Source: Candidatus Coatesiibacteriota bacterium (GTDB lineage: Bacteria > RBG-13-66-14). From it: a DNA stretch of 11,753 bases. This document shows positions 1 through 6,248 of the stretch, one piece after another. The notes beneath the pieces are model-generated. The model was not told the DNA's origin. It saw only the letters and a list, made by a program, of their open reading frames with translations, and ran no database searches. Numbering within the stretch: position 1 is the stretch's first letter; each line of letters begins with the position of its first letter. Where the stretch lies: positions 1 to 11,753 of the forward strand of contig DAOVLG010000024.1 in NCBI GenBank assembly GCA_030631385.1, in the 5' to 3' direction. The translations under genes and the position numbers were made by a program.

Positions 1-1119
1 GGAGGTCTGCTTCTCCCAATCCACGATCCTTCGCAGCCAGAGCAGCTCGTCGTCCAGGTCGGGATCGAAGCCGCTCTCCTTGTAGGAGAAGTGGGCCGCC
101 ACTCCGTACTCGGCGATGAAATTCATCTCCTCGGTCCGAATCTGAACCTCGATGCGGCGTCCGCGAGGTCCGTAGACCGCCGTGTGCAGGGACTGGTAGC
201 GGTTGGGCTTGGGGTTGGCGATGTAGTCGGAGAACGAGCTGGCGACGGGCCGCCAGAGGCTGTGGATGATTCCCAGAACGCTGTAGCAGTCGCGCACCTG
301 CCGGGTGATCACCCGGATTCCCAGGAGATCTATCATCTGGTCTGGGGCCTCGTCCTTCTCGATCATCTTGCGGTAGATCGAGTAGATGTGCTTGGTACGG
401 CCGAAGATGGTCGCTTTGATGTCCAGCTCTTCGAGCTTGGTTTCGAGCTCCCCGATGACGGCGTTGAGGTGGGCCTCCTGTTCCGGCTTACCGGCGCGCA
501 CGATCCCGGCCAGCTCGGTATAAACCTCGGGGTGGAGGAACATGAGCGACCGGTCCTCCATCTCCCACCGCAGCTTGGCCACGCCGAGGCGGTGGGCGAG
601 GGGGGCATAGATCTCCAGGGTCTCCAGGGCCTTTCCACGGCGCTTTTCCGGCGGCATGTGCTGGAGGGTGCGCATGTTGTGCAGGCGGTCGGCAAGTTTT
701 AATAAAAGGATACGGGGATCGTGACGGGCGGCGAGAAGGAGCCTTCGCAGCGTGGCAGAGGGGCCGGACCGAACCGAGGACTCCGCCCTGGCTTCCTGGG
801 TCATCCCGGAAACGAGGCGGTAAACCTCTTCGCCGAACGTCTCTTGGATCTCGGCTCGTTTTACATCGGTGTCCTCGAGAATGTCGTGGAGGATGCCGGA
901 GATCACCGTCTCGGCGTCACCTCCCAGTTCGGCCAGGATGTAGGCCACCTCGACGGAGTGGATGAGGAAGGGGTCACCGGAACGCCGCCGCTGCCACCGG
1001 TGGGCGCGGGCGGCCAACCGGTAGGCCTCCTCGAGCCGTTCGAGCCACACCTCGTCGGTGCGCGAGCGCATGAGGTTGAGGGTGTCCTCGAAAACGTGAC
1101 GACAGGCGGTGAGGTTCAT
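1..1119 (-). CDS. rel: Bifunctional-type (p)ppGpp synthetase/hydrolase (RelA/SpoT family), 3' end cut by window
   Basis: The first 373 codons of a long RSH enzyme, which makes and degrades the stringent-response alarmone (p)ppGpp in the cytoplasm. The N-terminal HD hydrolase domain has H54 and an intact HDxxED (HDILED, residues 78-83), followed by the conserved LADRLHNMRT (142-151). The synthetase domain has RTKHIYSIYRKM (241-252), D264 in IDLLGIRVI, the KPNRYQSLHT segment (304-313) and EVQIRTEEM (324-332). Both activities therefore look intact. The usual C-terminal TGS and ACT regions would lie beyond base 1. A stop at 1138-1140 in the same frame fixes the ATG at 1119 as the most upstream possible start. 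No SD is visible before it, and a TATACT -10-like element lies just upstream, so the leader may be very short. The family call is certain; which member (Rel or SpoT) is not. Confidence 0.96.
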   Translation of the reverse strand, partial: MNLTACRHVFEDTLNLMRSRTDEVWLERLEEAYRLAARAHRWQRRRSGDPFLIHSVEVAYILAELGGDAETVISGILHDILEDTDVKRAEIQETFGEEVYRLVSGMTQEARAESSVRSGPSATLRRLLLAARHDPRILLLKLADRLHNMRTLQHMPPEKRRGKALETLEIYAPLAHRLGVAKLRWEMEDRSLMFLHPEVYTELAGIVRAGKPEQEAHLNAVIGELETKLEELDIKATIFGRTKHIYSIYRKMIEKDEAPDQMIDLLGIRVITRQVRDCYSVLGIIHSLWRPVASSFSDYIANPKPNRYQSLHTAVYGPRGRRIEVQIRTEEMNFIAEYGVAAHFSYKESGFDPDLDDELLWLRRIVDWEKQTS

Positions 1120-1148
1120 AGTGGCACGGAAATCTGATTACGGTAAAC

Positions 1149-1154
1149 AGTATA
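1149..1154 (-). promoter_or_regulatory. -10-like element upstream of the Rel/SpoT gene
   Basis: On the minus strand this reads TATACT, five of six matches to the sigma70 -10 consensus. I see no convincing -35 element 16-18 bases upstream, where the sequence is a purine-rich GGAGG tract. Transcription from here would start near 1142 and give a leader of about 20 nt without an SD. Weak, single-element evidence. Confidence 0.3.
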
Positions 1155-1323
1155 CCTCATCCTCCACCTCCCCTCCAGTCCCCGCAGCGTGTTGGACAAA
1201 AGCCCCTCGAGGGAAACCGTTGAAAACGTAGCGCGGCGCTTCTACGCCCCGCCGCCTGCGCTCCCGTTGGTCGCTCGCATTATTCACCAAGACGAGGGGT
1301 TTTGACCCCTTGTTTCAACGTAG

Positions 1324-1345
1324 GGGCCGACCTTTAGGTCGGCCC
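1324..1345. repeat. Palindromic unit A (10-bp arms, TT centre)
   Basis: Arms GGGCCGACCT and AGGTCGGCCC flank a TT centre, preceded by CGTAGG. It lies about 45 bases beyond the stop of the phosphohexomutase gene, in its transcription direction. It could fold in the transcript, but no T-tract follows on the minus strand, so it is not a canonical intrinsic terminator. The same arms recur at 6102-6123, in opposite orientation relative to the flanking GTAGGGG. Confidence 0.85.
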
Positions 1346-1391
1346 GCGGCCAATTTGGATGCCTTCACGACATATGAAAGACCAGCGCCCC

Positions 1392-2822
1392 CTACGCCCT
1401 CCCCTCGTAGAGGAACTCCCGGGTGGCGGCGACCAGCTCGTCCAGGCGCTCCTCGTCGTGGGCCTCGGCATACATGCGCACCACCGGCTCCGTGCCCGAC
1501 GGACGCAGCATGACCCAACAATCATCGGCCAGCAGGAGTTTAAGGCCGTCGGTGCGGTCCACCTCGCGCACCGCCATCCCGGCGAAGGTCTCCGGGGCGC
1601 GGGCGGCCAACCGCTCCTTGACGACGGGAGCCAGCTCCTCCGTCAACCGCAGGTTCAGACGTCCGCTCAGGTAACGACGTCCCACCTCCACGTAGAGGTC
1701 GTTGATCAACCGGCGTATGTCCCTGCCGGTGCGGGCGATCACCTCGGCCACGAGGGCGCAGGCGAGTATACCGTCCTTGTCGAGGATGTGGTCCTTGAAG
1801 CAGATTCCGGCGGATTCCTCGCCGCCCAGGACCACGTTTTCGTTTTGCAACACCTCAGCCAGATATTTTATCCCCACCGGCGTCTGGTGGACCTTGCGGC
1901 CAAACCTGCGGGCCAGGGCGTCCACCAGATGGGTGGTGGCGACGGACCGGGCGACGTCCCCCTCCCAGCCGCGGTTGCGCGCCAGATGCCAGAAGATCAA
2001 AGCGACAACGAGGTTGGCGTTCACATAGTGCCCCGAGGAGTCCACCACCCCGAAGCGGTCCGCATCGCCATCGCAGGCCAGGCCGATAACGGCGTCGGAT
2101 TCCCGCACCGCCTGGGACAGCTCCTCCAGGCTGCGGCCGCTGGGCTCGGGGGTGTGGCCGCCGAAGAAGGCGTCGCGGTAGGCGTGAAGAACCTTGACCT
2201 CGCAACCGTGGTCGGTGAGGAACTCGGGCAGGTATCCGCGGCAGGTGCCGTAAAGACAATCCACCACGACCTTGAGCGGGCTCGATTCCAGGGCCTGAAC
2301 GTCAACGAGCTCCTCGAGTTTGGCCAGGTAGGGCTCCTTCACCGAGATGGGTTCGCAGTCGGGATATTTGAGGACGTCCTCGAGCTCGACCGATCCCTCT
2401 CCCAGAACCTCGACCTCGCCCCCCAGGATCTCCTCGATCCGGTTGGTGACCTCGGTCGGCGCGGCGGCGCCGCTCGAGGGCGAAAATTTCAACCCGCAGT
2501 ACCGGGGCGGGTTGTGGCTGGCGGTCAGGTTGATCGCCCCCCCGAAACCACCGTGCACGACGGTGTGGGCGATGGCCGGGGTGGGGGCGTCGCGGTCGGT
2601 AAGCCTTACCCCGATGCCCTGACGGAGAAGCTCGTCGGCGGAGGTCCAGGCGAAGCGATCCGCCAAAAAACGGGTGTCCCGGCTCACCACGACACCAAGC
2701 TCGGCGTCACCGACGGACTTCAGGTACCGGGCGATGGCGGCGGTGACGCGACGGACGTTGGCGAAGGTGAACTCCTCGGCGATGAGCGCCCGCCAACCCG
2801 AGGTCCCGAACCTGATGGCCAT
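1392..2822 (-). CDS. Phosphoglucomutase/phosphomannomutase (alpha-D-phosphohexomutase superfamily)
   Basis: A 476-aa cytoplasmic enzyme that interconverts hexose 1- and 6-phosphates through a phosphoserine intermediate and so feeds sugar-nucleotide and glycogen pathways. All four signature loops are present: N-terminal FGTSGWRA (5-12); active-site serine S102 in TASHNPP; metal-binding DGDADR (251-256); sugar-specificity loop GGEES (333-337); and phosphate-binding RPSGTEP (440-446). The GEES loop separates it from GlmM-type enzymes, but glucose and mannose specificity cannot be decided. The open frame extends upstream to 3002. I chose the ATG at 2822 because the family begins with this IRFGTSGWRA segment, a GGGAGGGG SD precedes it, and a TTGACA promoter lies inside the would-be extension. 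Length is normal for the family. It is divergent from the Fe-S operon. Confidence 0.95.
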   Translation of the reverse strand: MAIRFGTSGWRALIAEEFTFANVRRVTAAIARYLKSVGDAELGVVVSRDTRFLADRFAWTSADELLRQGIGVRLTDRDAPTPAIAHTVVHGGFGGAINLTASHNPPRYCGLKFSPSSGAAAPTEVTNRIEEILGGEVEVLGEGSVELEDVLKYPDCEPISVKEPYLAKLEELVDVQALESSPLKVVVDCLYGTCRGYLPEFLTDHGCEVKVLHAYRDAFFGGHTPEPSGRSLEELSQAVRESDAVIGLACDGDADRFGVVDSSGHYVNANLVVALIFWHLARNRGWEGDVARSVATTHLVDALARRFGRKVHQTPVGIKYLAEVLQNENVVLGGEESAGICFKDHILDKDGILACALVAEVIARTGRDIRRLINDLYVEVGRRYLSGRLNLRLTEELAPVVKERLAARAPETFAGMAVREVDRTDGLKLLLADDCWVMLRPSGTEPVVRMYAEAHDEERLDELVAATREFLYEGRA

Positions 2823-2855
2823 GAAGCCCCTCCCGTGGTGTATCTGCGAGGCCTG

Positions 2856-2884
2856 AGGGTAATTCAGCCCCACAGAGCTGTCAA
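2856..2884 (-). promoter_or_regulatory. Sigma70-like promoter of the phosphohexomutase gene
   Basis: On the minus strand, a perfect -35 TTGACA (2884-2879), a 17-base spacer and a weak -10 TACCCT (2861-2856). Transcription would start near 2849, giving a leader of about 27 nt with a GGGAGGGG SD before the ATG at 2822. Position and spacing support both the promoter and the chosen start; the -10 matches only three of six positions. Confidence 0.5.
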
Positions 2885-2945
2885 GGCGATCGAGGTGCTC
2901 AACGGTCGGCAACGGGGTATCGCGACCTGGTCGGGCCCCGCCGAC

Positions 2946-2974
2946 TTGCCGCCCCGGAATCGCTGTGCTACCAT
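2946..2974 (+). promoter_or_regulatory. Possible sigma70-like promoter of the Fe-S/flavoprotein operon
   Basis: TTGCCG (2946-2951), a 17-base spacer and TACCAT (2969-2974), each four of six matches to consensus. The start point would be near 2981, about 20 bases before the ATG at 3001. With the minus-strand promoter at 2856-2884 it makes a divergent promoter pair about 60 bases apart, so one regulator could in principle affect both units; no clear operator palindrome is seen. Confidence 0.35.
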
Positions 2975-3000
2975 TTGCTCCACCCATGAGAAGGCGGACC

Positions 3001-3498
3001 ATGCTCTACGAGGACGGCATCCCGACCCCGGAAGACCTGGCAAGGATCAATCCCTCCGCGGAGCGCCTGAGCCAGGGTCCCGTGGTGATCATCGAGTGTT
3101 TCCAAAGAATACCCTGCGACCCCTGCCACACCAACTGCAAAACGGGCTGCATCCTCCCCTTCGAGGATTTGAACGACCTGCCGAGGACCGACGATTCCCT
3201 CTGCGACGGCTGCGGGCTCTGCGTGGCGGCCTGCCCGGGCCTGGCGGTCTTCATCGTGGACATGACCTCCGGGGGCGAGGATCACGCCGTGGTGCAGATC
3301 CCCTGGGAATACCTGCCTGTCCCTGAGAAGGGTCAGCAGGTCGTGCTGACCAACCGCGTCGGAAACGCAATCGGCAGAGGCGAGTGTCTCAAGGCGATCC
3401 GCTTCCGGGACCGTACATATGTGCTGCACCTGCGGGTGCCCGCGGAGCTGGCCATGGAGGCCCGGGGGATCAGCCGGGCCGTCCTGACGAGAGCCTGA
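3001..3498 (+). CDS. 4Fe-4S binding protein, electron-transfer subunit of a flavin amine oxidoreductase-type complex
   Basis: A 165-aa ferredoxin-like protein with no signal peptide. Two cysteine clusters are visible: C39-x2-C42-x3-C46-x3-C50 in the PCDPCHTNC region, and a classical C68-x2-C71-x2-C74-x3-C78-P ending in CVAACPG. A beta-rich C-terminal domain follows (residues about 95-165). This fold and length match the small Fe-S proteins encoded beside DAO-family dehydrogenases, such as the ferredoxin-like gene of archaeal dye-linked proline dehydrogenase clusters. It probably passes electrons from the flavoprotein at 4490-5635. The frame is open from a GTG at 2965 and an ATG at 2986. I prefer the ATG at 3001 because AAGGCGG precedes it and the likely promoter lies just upstream. 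The subunit role is inferred from family and context. Confidence 0.85.
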   Translation: MLYEDGIPTPEDLARINPSAERLSQGPVVIIECFQRIPCDPCHTNCKTGCILPFEDLNDLPRTDDSLCDGCGLCVAACPGLAVFIVDMTSGGEDHAVVQIPWEYLPVPEKGQQVVLTNRVGNAIGRGECLKAIRFRDRTYVLHLRVPAELAMEARGISRAVLTRA

Positions 3499-3517
3499 CG
3501 ATAATCCTCCATTTTAT

Positions 3518-4177
3518 ATGAGTGCCGAACACGACGAGGTGGTCATCCGGTACGGCCTCCGGGATGAGGAGCGGCCCGGGGCGGCGAAGATATACTACGA
3601 GGCCTTCGGCGGGAAGCTGGGCGTCATCCTCGGACCGCCCGAGACCGCCATCCCGATCCTGGCTGAAGGGTTTACCGACGGGCCCATCCTCGTCGCGTTC
3701 TACCGTGGAGAAGCCGCCGGCCTGGCCTGCCTGAGGTTCAACGGGGAGGATTTCTTAAGCATCCGGGCGTCCACACTGGCCCGCAAGTTCGGCTGGATCG
3801 AGAGCCTGACGAGGCTCATCATGCTTCGACTGATAGATCAGAGCCCGTCCGAAGGCGGTCTGCTCCTGGATTCGATAGCCGTTGACGGACGCTTCCGCAG
3901 TCTGGGGATAGGTCGGCGCCTGATCGAAGCCGTCTTCGACCTGGCGCGGAACCGGAGACTGACCCAGGTCGCGCTCCAGGTTGTGGACACCAATCCGCGG
4001 GCGCAAAGCCTCTACGAAAGGCTCGGCTTTACCGCCGTCAGGACCTACAGGGTACCGTTCATGCGCTCGATTATGGGCTTCTCGGCGTACACGATAATGA
4101 CCAAGCCGGTCCGTCAAACCCCTCTCCCCAACCATACCGGGGACCGTCCGAGGCGAAGCGATGGTAGAACGGGATAA
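3518..4177 (+). CDS. GNAT-family N-acetyltransferase
   Basis: A 219-aa protein with a GNAT fold, expected to transfer an acetyl group from acetyl-CoA to an amine; the substrate cannot be read from sequence. The acetyl-CoA pyrophosphate loop is R127-x2-G130-I-G132 (RSLGIGRRL), after the beta-strand LLLDSIAVDGRFR. The late motif VVDTNPRAQSLYERLGF (155-171) is typical of the family's C-terminal part. An extra N-terminal region and a basic proline-rich tail (about 197-219) lie outside the core. It sits 19 bases after the 4Fe-4S gene, and its last 17 bases overlap the start of the [2Fe-2S] gene, so the three are probably co-transcribed. It lacks a good SD. Its presence between two Fe-S subunit genes is unusual; it might act on the oxidoreductase substrate or product, but that is inference. 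Confidence 0.88.
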   Translation: MSAEHDEVVIRYGLRDEERPGAAKIYYEAFGGKLGVILGPPETAIPILAEGFTDGPILVAFYRGEAAGLACLRFNGEDFLSIRASTLARKFGWIESLTRLIMLRLIDQSPSEGGLLLDSIAVDGRFRSLGIGRRLIEAVFDLARNRRLTQVALQVVDTNPRAQSLYERLGFTAVRTYRVPFMRSIMGFSAYTIMTKPVRQTPLPNHTGDRPRRSDGRTG

Positions 4178-4487
4178 GAAACGCGGCGAGGAAGCTTCCA
4201 TCATCGTCTGCCGCTGCGAGGACGTGACCCTGGGAGAGATCACCGACGCCATCGCCCAGGGCTACACCACCGTGGACGAGATCAAGCATTTCTTACGGGC
4301 CGGGATGGGACCCTGCCAGGGACGTACCTGCGGGCACCTGATGGCGCAGATCATCGCCCGTGAGACCGGGAGGCCCATCGCCGAGGTATGGCCCATGCGC
4401 GCCCGACCGCCCTACCACCTCGTCCCCTTCTCAACGATCCTGCACGAACCCGGCGAGGCCGTGATGTTCTCGAAGGAGGAGGGCTAG
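4161..4487 (+). CDS. BFD-like [2Fe-2S]-binding protein
   Basis: A 108-aa protein with the four-cysteine pattern of the bacterioferritin-associated-ferredoxin-like domain: C17-R-C19 near the N-terminus and C52-x4-C57 in GPCQGRTCG. The helical segment between them (residues 22-48) is characteristic. In DAO-type multi-subunit dehydrogenases this domain, either free-standing or fused to the alpha subunit, holds a [2Fe-2S] cluster on the electron path. A 50-residue C-terminal extension (about 59-108, with the PPYHLVPFSTIL stretch) goes beyond the minimal domain and may contact the flavoprotein. It overlaps the acetyltransferase gene by 17 bases in another frame and ends two bases before the flavoprotein ATG, which argues for translational coupling. 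Family assignment is firm; the partner is inferred from order. Confidence 0.9.
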   Translation: MVERDKKRGEEASIIVCRCEDVTLGEITDAIAQGYTTVDEIKHFLRAGMGPCQGRTCGHLMAQIIARETGRPIAEVWPMRARPPYHLVPFSTILHEPGEAVMFSKEEG

Positions 4488-4489
4488 TC

Positions 4490-5635
4490 ATGGCGGGCGG
4501 GAGGTCCTACGACGCCGTGATAGTCGGAGCCGGGGTCATCGGCGCCGCCGTCAGCTATTACCTCGCCAAAGAGGGCATCCGCGACGTTTTAATCCTGGAC
4601 AAGGGCTACGTCTCCGGCGGGGCGACGGGACGCTGCGGCGCCGGGGTCCGCCAGCAGTGGGGCCTGGAGATGAACTGCCGCCTGGCCAAGCAGTCCGTGG
4701 ACATGTTCGTCGGGCTCTCCGAGGAGCTGGGGGAGGACATCGAGTTCGAGCAGTCCGGCTACCTGGTGCTGGCCTACGATTCCGAGACGGTCGAACTCTA
4801 CGAGCATAATATTGAGCTACAAAATCCCCTTGGGATACCGGCCAGGCTGGTGACGCCCGAGGAGGCCCGCGAGATCGTTCCCGTCCTGAACACCGACGGT
4901 CTCCTGGCGGCCACCTACTGCCCCACCGACGGCCACGCCAACCCCTTCAAAACCAACTACGCCTACGCCAACGCCGCGGAGCGGCTGGGTTGCGAGCTTC
5001 ACACCTTCGAGGAGGTCACCGCCATCGAGACCGGTGGTTCGGGCATCCGGGCGGTGGTGACCGACAAAGAGCGTTACGAGACCCGGGTGGTGGTCAACTG
5101 CGCCGGCGGCCACGCGGCACGGATCGCCGAACTAGCCGGGATAGAGATAGACTGCTTCCCCGAGCGGCACCAGATCCTCGTCACCGAGCCCTACGAGCGC
5201 CTTTTCGACCCCATGGTCATCAGCTTCGCCCACCACCTCTACTGCCAGCAGGTGGTCCACGGCTCCTTCATCATGGGTCTGGGGATGCCCGAGGAACCGG
5301 GCTTCAACGAGGATTCCGGCTGGGAGTTCATCGAGGCCATGGCCCGGGCGGTGACCAGCATCCTACCTATTCTGGCCGGTGTGCGGGTGATCCGGCAGTG
5401 GGCCGGGTTTTACACGAAGACCCCCGACGCCCAGCCGATCCTGGGCGAGCACCCGGACCTCCCCGGCTTCTACAACGCCGTGGGTTTCTCCGGGCACGGC
5501 TTCATGATCGGTCCCGCCACGGCCAAACTGGTCGCCGAGGCCGTCGCCTGCGGCTATACGCCGGAGCTGATCAAGCCGCTGGACGCCAAGCGCTTCGAGC
5601 GCGGAGACCTGATACTCGAACCCAACGTGGTATAG
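4490..5635 (+). CDS. FAD-dependent oxidoreductase, DAO family (amine/imino-acid dehydrogenase beta-subunit type)
   Basis: A 381-aa flavoprotein predicted to oxidise a secondary amine, imino acid or amino acid. It has the Rossmann dinucleotide motif VGAGVIGAAVSYYLA (12-25), the acidic strand end LILDK (34-38), the FAD-contacting GGATGRCGAGVRQQWG (43-58), a substrate-domain segment RQWAGFYTKTPDAQPILG (302-319) and the C-terminal GFSGHGFMIGPATAKL (332-347). This set is typical of the sarcosine oxidase beta / proline or hydroxyproline dehydrogenase beta group. Length is normal. The frame is open from 4388, but the ATG at 4490 follows a perfect AAGGAGGA SD and starts exactly at the family N-terminus. 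With the two Fe-S proteins upstream it probably forms a membrane-independent electron-transfer complex. The exact substrate is not determinable, and no alpha-type flavoprotein subunit is encoded nearby. Confidence 0.93.
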   Translation: MAGGRSYDAVIVGAGVIGAAVSYYLAKEGIRDVLILDKGYVSGGATGRCGAGVRQQWGLEMNCRLAKQSVDMFVGLSEELGEDIEFEQSGYLVLAYDSETVELYEHNIELQNPLGIPARLVTPEEAREIVPVLNTDGLLAATYCPTDGHANPFKTNYAYANAAERLGCELHTFEEVTAIETGGSGIRAVVTDKERYETRVVVNCAGGHAARIAELAGIEIDCFPERHQILVTEPYERLFDPMVISFAHHLYCQQVVHGSFIMGLGMPEEPGFNEDSGWEFIEAMARAVTSILPILAGVRVIRQWAGFYTKTPDAQPILGEHPDLPGFYNAVGFSGHGFMIGPATAKLVAEAVACGYTPELIKPLDAKRFERGDLILEPNVV

Positions 5636-5643
5636 GGGGAGTG

Positions 5644-5853
5644 ATGGAAAGCGAAATAATATTCTACATCGAGGAATCCGCCGAGGGCGGCTTCGAGGCC
5701 AAGGCCTTGGGGCACTCTATCTTCACCGAGGCAGAGACGTATGAAGAACTGTGGCAGATGATCGAAAACGCCGTTCGATGTCACTTCGATGAGGATAACC
5801 GCCCGCACCTGATCCGGCTGTACTACGTGAAGGAGGAGGTGATCGCCCTGTGA
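5644..5853 (+). CDS. HicB-like small protein (possible antitoxin, orphaned)
   Basis: A 69-aa protein with the compact beta-beta-beta-alpha-beta layout of HicB-like domains: EIIFYIEE, then GGFEAKALGHSIFTEAETYEELWQMIENAV, then HLIRLYYVKEEV. In type II toxin-antitoxin pairs of this kind, the HicB-like partner neutralises a HicA RNA interferase. It starts eight bases after the flavoprotein stop, with the SD AGGGGGAG overlapping that gene's end, so it is read in the same transcript. Its stop overlaps a GTG that begins a truncated HicA-like frame (see 5850-5948), so the toxin partner appears lost. It could instead have an unrelated regulatory role. The family assignment comes from remembered sequence pattern and was not searched. 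Confidence 0.75.
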   Translation: MESEIIFYIEESAEGGFEAKALGHSIFTEAETYEELWQMIENAVRCHFDEDNRPHLIRLYYVKEEVIAL

Positions 5854-5948
5854 GGCTTCCCCGGGATGTGGGCGGGGAAAAGTGTAGGACCGACCGTCGT
5901 TGCGTAAAATGTAGGGCGGGGATTTTAATCCCCGCCGCTTTTTTCTAA
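5850..5948 (+). pseudogene. Truncated HicA-like toxin remnant
   Basis: A GTG at 5850 overlaps the hicB-like stop in the typical GTGA coupling arrangement and is preceded by a strong SD tract (AAGGAGGAGG, 5830-5839). Its first 11 codons read VRLPRDVGGEK, which fits the start of HicA proteins (consensus like KLPRDLSGKEL). From base 5883 the sequence switches to TGTAGG repeat-type DNA, and the frame then runs through a palindrome to a TAA at 5946-5948, giving only 32 residues. The dsRNA-binding fold and catalytic histidine of HicA are absent. The best reading is a toxin gene cut off by a palindromic-repeat insertion or an associated deletion; a chance resemblance over 11 residues cannot be excluded. 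Confidence 0.55.
5915..5944 (+). terminator. Intrinsic terminator of the Fe-S/flavoprotein/hicB operon, built from a palindromic repeat
   Basis: Arms GGCGGGGATT and AATCCCCGCC (10 bp, perfect) around TT are followed by GC and six T residues (5939-5944). This is a classical rho-independent terminator for the plus-strand operon. It is preceded by TGTAGG and has the same 10-2-10 geometry as the palindromes at 1324-1345 and 6102-6123 but an unrelated stem sequence, so it looks like a repeat unit serving as terminator. Confidence 0.8.
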
Positions 5949-5953
5949 GGTAG

Positions 5954-6012
5954 CCCTCACCCCAACCCTTTCCCCAGAGGGGCTAGGGGATAAGGGCGGG
6001 AGCGACCAACGG
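5954..6012 (+). repeat. Dispersed repeat, copy 1 (CCCTCACCC unit plus AGCGACCAACGG)
   Basis: A 39-bp core (5954-5992) matches 6132-6170 at all but three positions and can fold as CCCC-AGA-GGGG with an extended, once-mismatched stem. After a variable linker comes AGCGACCAACGG (6001-6012), shared with the second copy. Confidence 0.85.
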
Positions 6013-6085
6013 AAACTTTTTTCGTTACGCTCCGCTCGCGGCAAATGTATTCGAACAATATAAAACTCTCGTCGCGGGGCTGTAT

Positions 6086-6123
6086 CCAGCTTCAAGCTGG
6101 CGGGCCGACCTGAAGGTCGGCCC
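6086..6123. repeat. Paired palindromes: CCAGCTT hairpin plus palindromic unit A
   Basis: CCAGCTT-C-AAGCTGG (6086-6100, perfect 7-bp arms) is followed after one base by GGGCCGACCT-GA-AGGTCGGCCC (6102-6123, perfect 10-bp arms). The second palindrome has the same arms as 1324-1345. The block is preceded by GTCGCGGGGCTGTATCC (6071-6087, overlapping the first stem by two bases), which recurs with a G insertion at 6247. Confidence 0.85.
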
Positions 6124-6131
6124 CTACGTAC

Positions 6132-6190
6132 CCCTCACCCTAACCCTCTCCCCAGAGGGGCGAGGGGATATGAGAAAAGCGACCAACGGG
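6132..6190 (+). repeat. Dispersed repeat, copy 2 (CCCTCACCC unit plus AGCGACCAACGG)
   Basis: The core at 6132-6170 differs from copy 1 at three positions, all outside the CCCCAGAGGGG centre. AGCGACCAACGG follows at 6178-6189. The same orientation and order as copy 1 indicate duplication of one composite unit of about 60 bp. Confidence 0.85.
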
Positions 6191-6248
6191 AACTATTAGT
6201 TACGCGTGTACGCGGCGCTGCCCATTCGAGTGGCGTTGCCGTGGAGTC

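Larger units (their letters stand above)
1120..1391. repeat. Gene-free gap with palindromic repeats between rel and the phosphohexomutase gene
   Basis: No gene is seen here. Left to right it holds: the possible rel -10 element; an imperfect inverted pair (GGACAAAAGCCCCTCG near 1195-1210 against the reverse complement of the GAGGGGTTTTGACCCC area near 1297-1312); an imperfect stem around 1227-1245 (CGTAG...CTACG); the word CCGTTGGTCGCT at 1264-1275, the reverse complement of AGCGACCAACGG found at 6001 and 6178; and a perfect 10-bp-arm palindrome at 1324-1345. The same words recur in the 5949-6309 gap, so these are dispersed intergenic elements rather than gene-specific regulators. Confidence 0.7.

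Noticed and set aside
2823..3002. N-terminal extension of the phosphohexomutase to 3002
   Set aside because: Sixty extra residues lack family similarity; a TTGACA promoter and a good SD mark the start at 2822.
1359..3326. A 655-codon open frame on the plus strand
   Set aside because: It lies opposite the phosphohexomutase gene, has no recognisable domain, and its composition is that of a GC-rich antisense shadow.
4388..4489. Upstream extension of the flavoprotein
   Set aside because: It runs within the [2Fe-2S] gene in another frame; a perfect SD and the Rossmann motif place the start at 4490.
4990..5643. Long frame that reads into the HicB-like protein, suggesting a fusion
   Set aside because: The upstream part is an out-of-frame arginine-rich shadow of the flavoprotein; the real start at 5644 has its own SD.
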